Shown one piece after another: positions 25,291 through 33,020 of a stretch of 53,267 nucleotides of DNA. The stretch covers positions 1-53,267 of IMG/VR virus record IMGVR_UViG_3300021517_000162, one strand, 5' to 3'. The stretch comes from a virus. Below the pieces are notes generated by a model, which worked only from the letters and a program-made list of their open reading frames with translations, did not search any database and had not been told where the DNA came from. The stretch's first letter is position 1; each line of letters begins with the position of its first letter. Made by a program: the position numbers and the translations under genes.

Positions 25291-25739
25291 CGCGACTGTT
25301 GCAAGTAAAACATAAAATCATCCATCGAACGCCCAAAAAACAACCTATAAGTCTGTCTGAAAGTTGCTTGCCTATTACCCCTCCTTTTTTGATACTCTAT
25401 CCTCTCCCTCTCCCTTTTCCATATCCACCTAACATACTCAATATACAAGGCCCAATCACCTTTGAAAACCATACCAAAAGCATTCGATGCAAATTTCCGA
25501 ACACGCGCCTTTTCTTGTATTATTTCAAGAGGTTGATCTTCATATACTCTTTCATAAAACACACAATAAGTAGCCAAAACATGTACCGGTTTGGCTTTTG
25601 TCCAATCTCCAGTTTCAAAAAAAACCTTAACCTCTCCTATTGCCTTTTCCAAACCATCTACTTTTTTCTTTACACTACCCGTAACACCAATCAATTGTTC
25701 TACGTTTTCCTTTTGTGGTTTCAAAGTAGATTCCATCAT
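25287..25739 (-). CDS. Hypothetical protein upstream of the DnaB-like helicase
   Basis: 150 aa, not recognised. It is helical and basic, with a Trp/Tyr-rich centre (GDWALYIEYVRWIWKRERERIEYQKRRGNRQATF). Translation is coupled to the helicase gene by ATGA. Phage helicase loaders (T4 gp59, lambda P) are often small basic proteins made next to the helicase, so a loader is a fair guess, but the sequence gives no motif for it. Confidence 0.5.
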   Translation of the reverse strand: MMESTLKPQKENVEQLIGVTGSVKKKVDGLEKAIGEVKVFFETGDWTKAKPVHVLATYCVFYERVYEDQPLEIIQEKARVRKFASNAFGMVFKGDWALYIEYVRWIWKRERERIEYQKRRGNRQATFRQTYRLFFGRSMDDFMFYLQQSR

Positions 25740-25954
25740 GTTCCTTCTTTCTTATTAAATTCATGATACTTTGCAGACTTTATATTTTTCGCCAACAAGC
25801 TCAATCTATCATGCAACTCTTTTATCTTCACCTCCACTTCTGACTCTAAGCATGTGGTTGTCACTGAAAAAGGTCCAACTTTCAAAGATGTATACGGTTG
25901 TGGGTTGAATGTCTCCTCTCCCCATACAACAGTTATCTCCACTTTAGACTGCAT
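25736..25954 (-). CDS. Hypothetical small protein
   Basis: 72 aa, not recognised. It starts with beta-strand-like KVEITVVWGEETFNPQPYTSLKVGPFSVTTTCLES and ends in a helix with charged residues (EVKIKELHDRLSLLAKNIKSA). It overlaps the genes on both sides (11 bp and 4 bp). It is probably a small accessory protein of the replication block; no function can be given. Confidence 0.5.
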   Translation of the reverse strand: MQSKVEITVVWGEETFNPQPYTSLKVGPFSVTTTCLESEVEVKIKELHDRLSLLAKNIKSAKYHEFNKKEGT

Positions 25955-26294
25955 AGGGCACTATCTCCTTTATACCACCTTTGTACTTTGTCAAATTAAC
26001 ACTCCAATATCCACTATAAATATATAAATATATTCCTTTCCCCGATCGAAATGGTGAATGCATATTCATATCTCGCTCGATATTTAACGGTAAAGATTTT
26101 TCATTCTTCATTGGCATAAAACCCAATACTTTGAGTACCAACCTATTATTATAACTCTCCTCTTCTAAACCATCATACTTGTAAGTACGAATAAGCCACT
26201 CAACATAATCTATCACCAATGATTCAAACGCCCTTCTTCGTAAAACTTTAGGGTCAATATACTTCTTTTTTCGCCTCATAATGACGAAAATCAT
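25944..26294 (-). CDS. Hypothetical small protein
   Basis: 116 aa from the ATG at 26294, which has GGAGGT 4 nt upstream and overlaps the helicase stop as ATGA; an earlier start at 26309 is less likely. The N-terminus is basic (MRRKKKYIDPKVLRRRAFESLVIDYVEWLI), the C-terminus strand-rich with many Tyr (GIYLYIYSGYWSVNLTKYKGG). No family is recognised. It lies in a chain of coupled replication genes. Confidence 0.5.
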   Translation of the reverse strand: MIFVIMRRKKKYIDPKVLRRRAFESLVIDYVEWLIRTYKYDGLEEESYNNRLVLKVLGFMPMKNEKSLPLNIERDMNMHSPFRSGKGIYLYIYSGYWSVNLTKYKGGIKEIVPYAV

Positions 26295-27745
26295 GCCGAC
26301 CTCCTCCACTTGTATCGAGATGCAACTATAGGCGACGTTTCCAATGTCTCCTGAACATATACTCGATTATTCCAATGCACAAAATTCCGTAAATGAGCAT
26401 CATACCTATGTATCTCCCTATCCCAAAAATAATACATCTTGGCCTCCACTTTGTCTTGTGATGACCTACACACTCTACCCCTAACTTGACCAAATTGTTG
26501 ACGATTGGTACCCATAGGCGTACCAATAACAACAACACCTACCCTAGGTATATCCAAACCTTGACCAATTGCATTCAAAGTACCACATGAAACCCTCACT
26601 TCTCCACTCTCCATTTGCCTCCGTGTTTCCCTAAATTCTTTCTGAAAATCATACCCCCCAAGCATCAAACCAGAAACTATACCATACTGACCAACCATTG
26701 ATGCGATCTCTTTGCAATGTTCCCTCCTATGGGAGATAAATATCACACTCTCCCCCTTGTGATATTCACGCAAAATAAGGTCTACAATCATCTTGTTTCG
26801 ATCCTCATCCTTAATTATCTCATCTAACAATGTTACAAAATTACTTGTATACTCATATCCCGGAGACTTAAACTGAGTAGGTATAAGATACAAGTCAACA
26901 TCAAGTATATGCCCCGAATTAATCAATACACCCCGCTCTATTTCGGCGGCCACTGAACCAAACAAATCATATATGATCACCTGTTTTCCATCTCTCCTAG
27001 TTTCATCAGCCGATATACCAAGTCGATATTTTGATTTGAAAGGATCTACTGAAGAATATAATGTCGGGGCTGCAAATTTTTGCACTTCATCAGCTATCAC
27101 AAGCCCAAAATACTGAGATACAAGATCATCTACCCCCCTGGAAGCAATCGTTTGCTGCATTGCCAATGTAAATGGTTTGAGATCAAATTGACCACCACGT
27201 ATCCTCCCTATTTGAGAAGAATCGAGTCCAAGCTCCTTTTTTGCCCTTGTCTCCCATTGATCATACAAGTTACCACTCCAAACTATTACAAGGGTAGGTA
27301 ATTTCAACTTTGCAGCCATAGCCAATGCAATTGTACTTTTTCCTGAACCTGTAGGTAAACGCATAAGGCAATTTTGCTTTTCAATGACAGACTGCAATAC
27401 GGGTTCTTGATAGGGGTATAACTGTATTTTGGCATCAGGTATGGCCCCCTTGACCTTTTCAAAGCCCTCCGTACGGAGATCTTGTATCTGAAAGGGTATA
27501 TTATATGCCCTCAAAATTTCACGTATTCTGCGCGCGCTACCCCTTGCAAAACTCATCTCCGTTGGAGATTCAACCCTGTAAGTAACGAGTTTTCTCGGTA
27601 CGGAGCTTTTGAAAGCATACTGAAGTTGCCTCCCATAATCAGGGTTTACATACGTAAAACCCTTACGAAACACTTCTTTTATCTCTGGCCCCAATTCTCC
27701 TATGAGCCGTATCCTGTTGTCGATTTTATACAATAGATGAGTCAT
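26291..27745 (-). CDS. SF2 DNA helicase (UvsW/XPB-like)
   Basis: 484 aa. Motif I LPTGSGKSTIALAMA (about residue 131), motif II VIADEVQ (a DEVQ form of the DEAH/DEAD box), GISADETRRDG, VRVSCGTLNAIGQGLDIPRVGVVVIG and motif VI GQVRGRVCRS with the arginine fingers. This set matches phage UvsW-type helicases that reverse and branch-migrate forks and switch replication mode. The ~100 N-terminal residues (from KIDNRIRLIGELG) form a separate small domain. It is the first gene after the non-coding region and the first of the replication block; a promoter-like site lies just upstream. Confidence 0.9.
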   Translation of the reverse strand: MTHLLYKIDNRIRLIGELGPEIKEVFRKGFTYVNPDYGRQLQYAFKSSVPRKLVTYRVESPTEMSFARGSARRIREILRAYNIPFQIQDLRTEGFEKVKGAIPDAKIQLYPYQEPVLQSVIEKQNCLMRLPTGSGKSTIALAMAAKLKLPTLVIVWSGNLYDQWETRAKKELGLDSSQIGRIRGGQFDLKPFTLAMQQTIASRGVDDLVSQYFGLVIADEVQKFAAPTLYSSVDPFKSKYRLGISADETRRDGKQVIIYDLFGSVAAEIERGVLINSGHILDVDLYLIPTQFKSPGYEYTSNFVTLLDEIIKDEDRNKMIVDLILREYHKGESVIFISHRREHCKEIASMVGQYGIVSGLMLGGYDFQKEFRETRRQMESGEVRVSCGTLNAIGQGLDIPRVGVVVIGTPMGTNRQQFGQVRGRVCRSSQDKVEAKMYYFWDREIHRYDAHLRNFVHWNNRVYVQETLETSPIVASRYKWRRSA

Positions 27746-27768
27746 ACGTTTCTTGCCTTAGACCCAAA

Positions 27769-27797
27769 GATCTATGTCAAGCTTGATATCCTGTCAA
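27769..27797 (-). promoter_or_regulatory. Promoter-like site of the replication block
   Basis: Minus strand TTGACA (27797 to 27792), 17-bp spacer, TAGATC (27774 to 27769, weak -10). The spacer holds the 10-bp palindrome TCAAGCTTGA and a second TTGACA. CAAGCTTGATATCCT is shared with 22374 to 22388, and the core with the terS promoter. Predicted start about 27762, only 17 nt before the helicase ATG. Confidence 0.5.
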
Positions 27798-27961
27798 GCC
27801 TCCCATCCTCCTTTCTCCTGTTCAGCTATAAAAAATCAAATGCACAGTAAGTTATAATATTTTTTTATATCTTATCACTGTTCAATATTATTTCACTATA
27901 CCACACTATGACACTCTATCTCACCATACTATGCTCATCTATCATTGGCATAAAACTTGTT

Positions 27962-27995
27962 ACGCATGCACGCATGATCACGCCTGTGCGTGCGT
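27962..27995. repeat. Inverted repeat, GC-rich, in the non-coding region
   Basis: ACGCATGCAC and GTGCGTGCGT are inverted copies with one mismatch, separated by 14 bp (GCATGATCACGCCT). The stretch stands out as GC-rich and alternating purine/pyrimidine in an AT-rich setting. It could be a protein-binding site or a hairpin. Confidence 0.5.
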
Positions 27996-28258
27996 TAAAT
28001 ATACTTAAAAAAGGTAATTAAGAAAAAGAAGAATAATTTAAAAAGTATATTGTTTAAATAATTATAGTTATTATACTGATAATATTTTTACATTTTTCTA
28101 TCATTATATAGTTAACTTCTCCTTTTCATTAATACATTTACTTTCAAATACAAAATCACTCTGAACAACAACTCTGATCTATTTTTCAAACACTAAAAAC
28201 ATCCTATAAAAATTTTATACTAATTTTTTAGAGTATTTCTTTATATCCCTTCTCCCTT

Positions 28259-28333
28259 TCAAAGTTTTTTCATATCGAATTGAAAACTTTGAAAAATGAA
28301 CGAAGTGAATTTTTCGAGTAGTTTTCAATTTCG
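28259..28333. repeat. Mutually exclusive hairpins
   Basis: TCAAAGTTTT (28259 to 28268) pairs with AAAACTTTGA (28283 to 28292). The second arm can instead pair within a larger hairpin: TTGAAAACT (from 28280) with AGTTTTCAA (to 28328), enclosing GAAAAAT/ATTTTTC. The two folds cannot form together, which is typical of switch-like RNA or origin DNA. Confidence 0.5.
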
Positions 28334-28338
28334 ATTTG

Positions 28339-28406
28339 CACTTTTACTTGATTCGGTTAAAAAAATTGGAGCTTTAGCTCTAATTTTTACGAATCAAGTA
28401 AAAGTG
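28339..28406. repeat. Long near-perfect hairpin
   Basis: A 17-bp perfect stem, CACTTTTACTTGATTCG (28339 to 28355) with its reverse complement (28390 to 28406), encloses a second stem (AAAAATTGGAGC / GCTCTAATTTTT, one mismatch) with a TTTA loop. The whole 68-nt element could fold almost completely. No T-run follows, so it is not an ordinary terminator. Confidence 0.6.
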
Positions 28407-28436
28407 ACATACTAAGCCCAAAGTCAAATTATAGAG

Positions 28437-28480
28437 TATTTTCAAAGTATAAATACAAATAAAGCTATTTTCAAAGTATA
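28437..28480. repeat. 15-bp direct repeat, two copies
   Basis: TATTTTCAAAGTATA occurs at 28437 to 28451 and at 28466 to 28480, 29 bp apart start to start. With the nearby hairpins it could be an iteron-like pair in an origin. Confidence 0.5.
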
Positions 28481-28644
28481 TCCTCTCATATCTCAAAATA
28501 AACCAAGTTATATTTTGCTCTTTCTCCAGTTATTATTTTTACATTATACTATTTTTCTTGATTAATTCACATACTCTCAGTGACAAAGTATTGATTTTTC
28601 TCCAGTTAGTTCTTATTAGATTTGTATCAAACAATTTAAAAAAA

Positions 28645-28686
28645 CGCGCGAGCGTGGGCGCGTGGGCGCGCGCGCCCGATTTTTTT
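28645..28686. terminator. GC-rich palindromic element, possible two-way terminator
   Basis: A run of CG-rich DNA contains the perfect palindrome GGGCGCGCGCGCCC (28664 to 28677). A looped form pairs GGGCGCG (28656) with CGCGCCC (28671), followed by ATTTTTTT on the plus strand. On the minus strand CGCGCG arms are followed by TTTTTTT. It may stop transcription from both sides or serve as an origin element. Confidence 0.45.
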
Positions 28687-28795
28687 AGCGAAAAACGCTT
28701 AGAACCTACCTAGATTGAGTTATAGGAGGTTTTTGATAGGAGAACGACCCGATACCCGTTTTCGTTCTAAAAACGATTCCTAGATGCCAGAGAAC

Positions 28796-28823
28796 AAAAA
28801 GAAACCGCCTTTGGGAGGCGGTT
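28796..28823 (-). terminator. Rho-independent terminator of the structural operon
   Basis: On the minus strand AACCGCC pairs with GGCGGTT around TCCCAAA, followed by TCTTTTTG. It stands 50 bp after the last gene of the structural block (28876), so it closes the late transcript. Confidence 0.75.
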
Positions 28824-28875
28824 GGGAGACTAGGAGATTCAACCCCTAAAAATTTGTTGTTCAGCTCGTTCGGTC

Positions 28876-29202
28876 TTATTTGTTGTTCAGCTCGGTTGGG
28901 TCGGTTGGGGTGGGTACCTCAAGCTTTGAGTTTGGTCCTGAATGGGAGGTTGGAGATTCTCCAGTCGAAGGTTTGGGTAAATCTACTTTTTTACCTTCCT
29001 CCCTTTTTCCATCCTCCCAAGCAGTAGCAGCAAGATATGCAGCTACAAGTGCAGCCAAAAATTCTTTCACCTCAGAAAAATGAATTTTACCCAAATAAAT
29101 AGCTATAAAAGTACACACAATTGCCACCAAAACAACGATGCCCTTTCGAGATCCTAACATCGCAAGAAGTGGAGACAGTAAAGGTATGATTTTTTTATTC
29201 AT
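28876..29202 (-). CDS. Putative holin / small membrane protein
   Basis: 108 aa. After a short basic start there are two strong hydrophobic segments: GIVVLVAIVCTFIAIYLG (residues ~20 to 38) and EFLAALVAAYLAATAW (about 47 to 62). A weaker one, PLLSPLLAMLG, lies at the N-terminus. The C-terminal third is hydrophilic and rich in Pro, Ser and Thr. Size and layout fit a phage holin. The preceding gene codes for a membrane-anchored coiled-coil protein, and together they look like a lysis pair. No endolysin is seen beside them. It is the last gene of the structural operon. Confidence 0.5.
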   Translation of the reverse strand: MNKKIIPLLSPLLAMLGSRKGIVVLVAIVCTFIAIYLGKIHFSEVKEFLAALVAAYLAATAWEDGKREEGKKVDLPKPSTGESPTSHSGPNSKLEVPTPTDPTELNNK

Positions 29203-29711
29203 TATTTTTCTCCTATATTTTTCAAATTATATTGCCCTGAAAATCTACCAAGTTTATCACTAATTTGATTCAGCTGTTTGTGAACAGCTGTCATCTGAAG
29301 TTCCCATTCTTTTCTGGTTACTTGGTCTTTTTTTATATCCTCTACAATTCTACTTGTATTACTAACCTCCGTTTGAAGCTTGATAAGTTCTTGCTTCAAA
29401 CTTGAGTCTTTTTCGTCAAGCGAATCAATATCAGAATCTACTTTTTCAAGTTTCTTTTCAGTGATCATGATCTTTTCCTCCGCTTGTTTGATCATCATGT
29501 CTATACGAATTTTTTCTTGATTAAAAGCATATCTAAGAAGGGCGACATACCCCCCTATAAGAATCGAAAATAGTGTTGTAAGCGCACCGAAAATCATTGT
29601 AAATGTTATCTGTATATTGGGTTCCTCCTTACTTGCATAAGCATTAGAAAATACCCCCCAAGTACACATTAAGAACAATATAATTATCGATATTTTCAGT
29701 GCATTTTTCAC
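29202..29711 (-). CDS. Membrane-anchored coiled-coil protein, possible spanin
   Basis: 169 aa. A signal-like segment (residues ~5 to 25, ISIIILFLMCTWGVFSNAYA) is followed by a second membrane helix (FTMIFGALTTLFSILIGGYVALL) and a long coiled coil from about residue 75 (EEKIMITEKKLEKVDSDIDSL and onward). This resembles inner-membrane spanin components that bridge the periplasm in lysis. The holin-like gene follows directly (1-bp overlap). A spanin is inferred from layout only. AGGAGGT upstream of the ATG gives a good start. Confidence 0.5.
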   Translation of the reverse strand: MKNALKISIIILFLMCTWGVFSNAYASKEEPNIQITFTMIFGALTTLFSILIGGYVALLRYAFNQEKIRIDMMIKQAEEKIMITEKKLEKVDSDIDSLDEKDSSLKQELIKLQTEVSNTSRIVEDIKKDQVTRKEWELQMTAVHKQLNQISDKLGRFSGQYNLKNIGEK

Positions 29712-29723
29712 ATCTACCTCCTT

Positions 29724-31337
29724 TTAATATCTCCAACCTATGATTCTCATAGACATAACTGTATTTACAAGTGTTCCACCCAATCCACCCACAAAAAATA
29801 CACCTATACGCAATCTTCTTGGGTTACTTAAACCTCCAGATAAAGGTGTTCTGAGTAATGGTATGTTAATTTGAGAAATCTCTGTACCTCCAACCTGTGG
29901 AATTAACATACCAAAGCCAGGTGAGAAGGTTATAAGTGTGTCAAAAGTTTGAGAGTAGGTAGGTGTCGGTACATCCATAGCTTGGAATACTCTGAATTCA
30001 GGGGTAGCCGTACCCGCTGTACCAGTGACATCATAGGTAAATATTATCTCTGTAAGTAATTCTCGTGCATTAAGTGGAAAAATGTTGGCGATAGAATCAA
30101 GATTGAAATCAAAGGTACTTACTGATACAAATGTACCTATGATAGGAGATGTCAACGCTTGACGAGAATAAACAACATTGGAATTTGCTGATATTGCAGT
30201 CAAATTTGTAGATCCGGTTTGGATACCTCCAGATAGGAGACACACTGAATTATCAGCAGCATCAGCTACGCCTAAACCTCGATATGCAGGGGTTGTGATC
30301 AATGATAAAGGTTGACCTTGCATCGATGGCATTGTAAGCGAAGCCACTGGTACCCCTCGAAAACCGGAGGGGATACGAGGTGCCATACCTGAAAACGCCG
30401 TATATTGACACCATCTAGGCAATCCCCTTGGAAAAACAGCGTAAAGATTCCAAATTCGCGATGCGGAGATACCTCCAGAAAAACCTGGCTCCGAATCTAC
30501 GTACGGATCATATCCATTTAGGATACCTCCGGCTTTCCAATGTTTACAACTTGAGCGTGCAGTGACTTTCAAATTGTAAACCCCTGAACCCGATGATCCC
30601 ACAAGATTACCCGAACCATCTACGTAATTTTCAGGTTCTTCATGAATTGACTTACTAGGAGACTGGATATAATCGGCAACCAAGGGTCTAACATCCCAAC
30701 AAGTTGTGTCATTCCAAGTTGTCGCATTACCCTCAGCAACGCTCACCATCAATGGTAACCAACCATTCGCCAATGCCGGTATACCCGCCCCGGGTGTTCC
30801 AAGTCTAATTCTATATGTTAACCTTGCACTTTGTATTTTTACAATGTTTGGGTTTGGAACAAATATACCCGTAGTTTGATTGTAAATATCTCTATTTTGT
30901 ACTGATAAATCAACATCAATTCGTTGCACTTCTACAATATCCACTCTCCTATTGACGGATGCATTCGGAGTAAAAGTCAACGCACCCGCAAGCTGTATAC
31001 CTGGATCTGTAATAAGCTTGGAAAATGAATCATTTGAGTCATGTGGAGATTCAGGTTGGGTAAATAAACCTACCCCGGGGGTAACAAACAAGTCTGTTGT
31101 ATTGTCCTGAGGTTGACACATAAAACCATTGAGAATAACTGCATTTAATGGCGTTGTGACTGATGATATAAATGCTGCATTTCCATCACTGTTAATTTCT
31201 CGATTGGTTTCTCCTAGGAGCATAAACCGGAGGGCATCCTCCACTCCTGCCCCTAAAAATTGTTGAAGTTGATTAATATCATTTGATACAACACGCTCTC
31301 GCGTGTTCATTTTCATTCGTTTAATTCCACTTGACAT
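29724..31337 (-). CDS. Phage structural protein, baseplate/fibre-associated
   Basis: 537 aa. The opening SSGIKRMKMNTRERVVSNDINQLQQFLG and the phrase NGWLPLMVSVAEGNATTWNDTTCWDVRPLV are of a kind found in large virion proteins of myoviruses. The rest is strand-rich with many Thr, Asn and Gly, and a hydrophobic C-terminus (GVFFVGGLGGTLVNTVMSMRIIGWRY). It lies directly after the baseplate genes. A role as fibre base or baseplate periphery is probable, not proven. Confidence 0.6.
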   Translation of the reverse strand: MSSGIKRMKMNTRERVVSNDINQLQQFLGAGVEDALRFMLLGETNREINSDGNAAFISSVTTPLNAVILNGFMCQPQDNTTDLFVTPGVGLFTQPESPHDSNDSFSKLITDPGIQLAGALTFTPNASVNRRVDIVEVQRIDVDLSVQNRDIYNQTTGIFVPNPNIVKIQSARLTYRIRLGTPGAGIPALANGWLPLMVSVAEGNATTWNDTTCWDVRPLVADYIQSPSKSIHEEPENYVDGSGNLVGSSGSGVYNLKVTARSSCKHWKAGGILNGYDPYVDSEPGFSGGISASRIWNLYAVFPRGLPRWCQYTAFSGMAPRIPSGFRGVPVASLTMPSMQGQPLSLITTPAYRGLGVADAADNSVCLLSGGIQTGSTNLTAISANSNVVYSRQALTSPIIGTFVSVSTFDFNLDSIANIFPLNARELLTEIIFTYDVTGTAGTATPEFRVFQAMDVPTPTYSQTFDTLITFSPGFGMLIPQVGGTEISQINIPLLRTPLSGGLSNPRRLRIGVFFVGGLGGTLVNTVMSMRIIGWRY

Positions 31338-31349
31338 TGCATAATCTCC

Positions 31350-33020
31350 TTATAGTTCGGGGTCTAAAATGAAATCAAAACCTACACCTCCGGCTTTGAT
31401 TTCGTTGATAGCTGCATAAGCGGTTTGTAGATAACGAGCCCATCCTATAGGAGCTCCGTCATATGCTGTGGGTGAATTGTTTTCACTGCGATCATAGGCA
31501 TTAAATACCTGCACTGGATCGGCCGTTGTGCCGTCATAAGGCATACCAAATTCACCTTCATTGGTCCGCTTAAACCCAATGAAAAAATAACCTCGGAACT
31601 CTTTCAAACTGAAAGGTACTTTCCAATAATCCTCCACTCTCAACGAAGGATCCATGTCATAAGCATAGTTTTTATCGGGGTTTGGAAATGGATCTGGAGG
31701 ATGGGTATCATCTCCAGCTGCGCTACCTCCGGCATCGTAAAACATACCTTGGAAAGACTCTTGCCCCGCTTCTCGAAACGAAAAAGGTATCTCTTTTTCA
31801 GCGAAAATCTTGTTCAAAGTGCGAATGATCGCATTGGGTGAAACAACATCAGCAATTGCCCACACTCTTTGCCTATAGGAGGCATCACTCTCATTTGGGG
31901 CTCTGGAGATGTTTCTTTCGTCTCCCAACATATCAAGCATTCCAATGCGACCGCCCTCTGGTGATAGCTCATTTGTACTGGTTAATTTCACATCAAGTAC
32001 CCATTGAAGTACTCTCCACTCATTGGTACCAACCTCCACTGTGGGTAAATTAGAATAAAAAGTGGAGGTCACTGTTGCTGTGTGACTGGTTGTGTTTCCA
32101 GTTACCAAAGTACCTAAATTTCCCGATATTCTTTGTATAGCAAGTTTTCCATTTCTGTTTGCAAGTACAATTCCATAACCTTGTAAAACACTTGCTGTTG
32201 TAAATGTAAGAAGTTCTCCTACTTGGAAAATACCTGTTGCCCCTGTAATATCAAGAACTTCTTCAATTGCAAAATGAACTTTTCCACCATTAGTAGGTAG
32301 ATTATTTACAATGGTGGGTGTTTCATATAAAACTACTCTCGCTATATTTCCAATGTTTGCCCCTGCTACAAACCTGTAATATTGCCCAATATGAGCGGGT
32401 ACGGGCACATCCGGAAGGTTTCGAGCCGTCAAAACACTCGTCATCGAGTTTGCAACATTGGGTTCGATTGCAGGGGTAAACAATGAAATGGAGGCTCCAG
32501 TATTTTCAAAATTCAATGCTGGTTGAGGCACAAATTTTATCGTACTGGGTAAGGGGTTATTGTATCCAAACCCGGGTTTTTCAGCCTCCGCCTCCACTTC
32601 AAATGGGCCTCTTTCCCCCGGCATAAATACAAGATTTTCTTTGAGAGTATATCTCCGTTCTGTATTGACAACTTCGGGTGAATTTTCACCTGCATCAGTT
32701 GTTTGCTCTTCAAAAAATACTTGCCCTTTAGCAATTACAAGAAGTTTTTCAAAGTATGCACCCCTTGAAATTTTTAACTTCACAGTGGCTTTTCTTTCGC
32801 CTCCGGCGGGTTCATTGGATTGACCACTCCAAGGTATGATATACATTGACTCAAAAGAACGAGAAATCGCCTTAGAAACTCGTTCTAATTGAGCAAAGGC
32901 TTGCTTATAAGCCTCATACCCATGACCTTCGCCTGCAAGCTCTAATCCCGCTGAATAAGCCTTATCTACAAGGCCTTTCCAAGCTTGTTCAAGCTCCTCC
33001 CTTGTAAGATTTGCGCTCAT
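31350..33020 (-). CDS. Baseplate protein, second J-like paralogue
   Basis: 556 aa. The central part (SRGAYFEKLLVIAKGQ, then PFEVEAEAEKPGFGYN, then ISRAPNESDASYRQRVWAIADVVSPNAI) parallels the domain order of J-type baseplate wedge proteins. The C-terminal ~150 residues (FREAGQESFQGMFYD and onward) differ. The start overlaps the stop of the J-like gene by ATGA, so the two are made together. It probably forms part of the wedge. Confidence 0.6.
   Translation of the reverse strand: MSANLTREELEQAWKGLVDKAYSAGLELAGEGHGYEAYKQAFAQLERVSKAISRSFESMYIIPWSGQSNEPAGGERKATVKLKISRGAYFEKLLVIAKGQVFFEEQTTDAGENSPEVVNTERRYTLKENLVFMPGERGPFEVEAEAEKPGFGYNNPLPSTIKFVPQPALNFENTGASISLFTPAIEPNVANSMTSVLTARNLPDVPVPAHIGQYYRFVAGANIGNIARVVLYETPTIVNNLPTNGGKVHFAIEEVLDITGATGIFQVGELLTFTTASVLQGYGIVLANRNGKLAIQRISGNLGTLVTGNTTSHTATVTSTFYSNLPTVEVGTNEWRVLQWVLDVKLTSTNELSPEGGRIGMLDMLGDERNISRAPNESDASYRQRVWAIADVVSPNAIIRTLNKIFAEKEIPFSFREAGQESFQGMFYDAGGSAAGDDTHPPDPFPNPDKNYAYDMDPSLRVEDYWKVPFSLKEFRGYFFIGFKRTNEGEFGMPYDGTTADPVQVFNAYDRSENNSPTAYDGAPIGWARYLQTAYAAINEIKAGGVGFDFILDPEL

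Larger units (their letters stand above)
27798..28793. other. Non-coding AT-rich region, origin/control candidate
   Basis: About 1 kb with no gene I can support, between the end of the structural operon and the replication operon. It is much richer in A/T than the coding parts, with interior GC-rich elements. It contains a CG-rich inverted repeat (27962 to 27995), two nested hairpin sets (28259 to 28333 and 28339 to 28406), a 15-bp direct repeat (28437 to 28480), a GC island with a perfect palindrome (28645 to 28686) and hairpins at 28687 to 28731 and 28741 to 28768. Repeats plus AT-rich DNA beside the replication genes fit an origin; a structured non-coding RNA or an early-promoter array are alternatives. 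Confidence 0.5.

Noticed and set aside
27746-28875. Hidden small genes or a CRISPR array in the non-coding region
   Set aside because: Frames there are short and AT-driven, and the repeats are hairpins or a two-copy direct repeat, not a repeat-spacer pattern.
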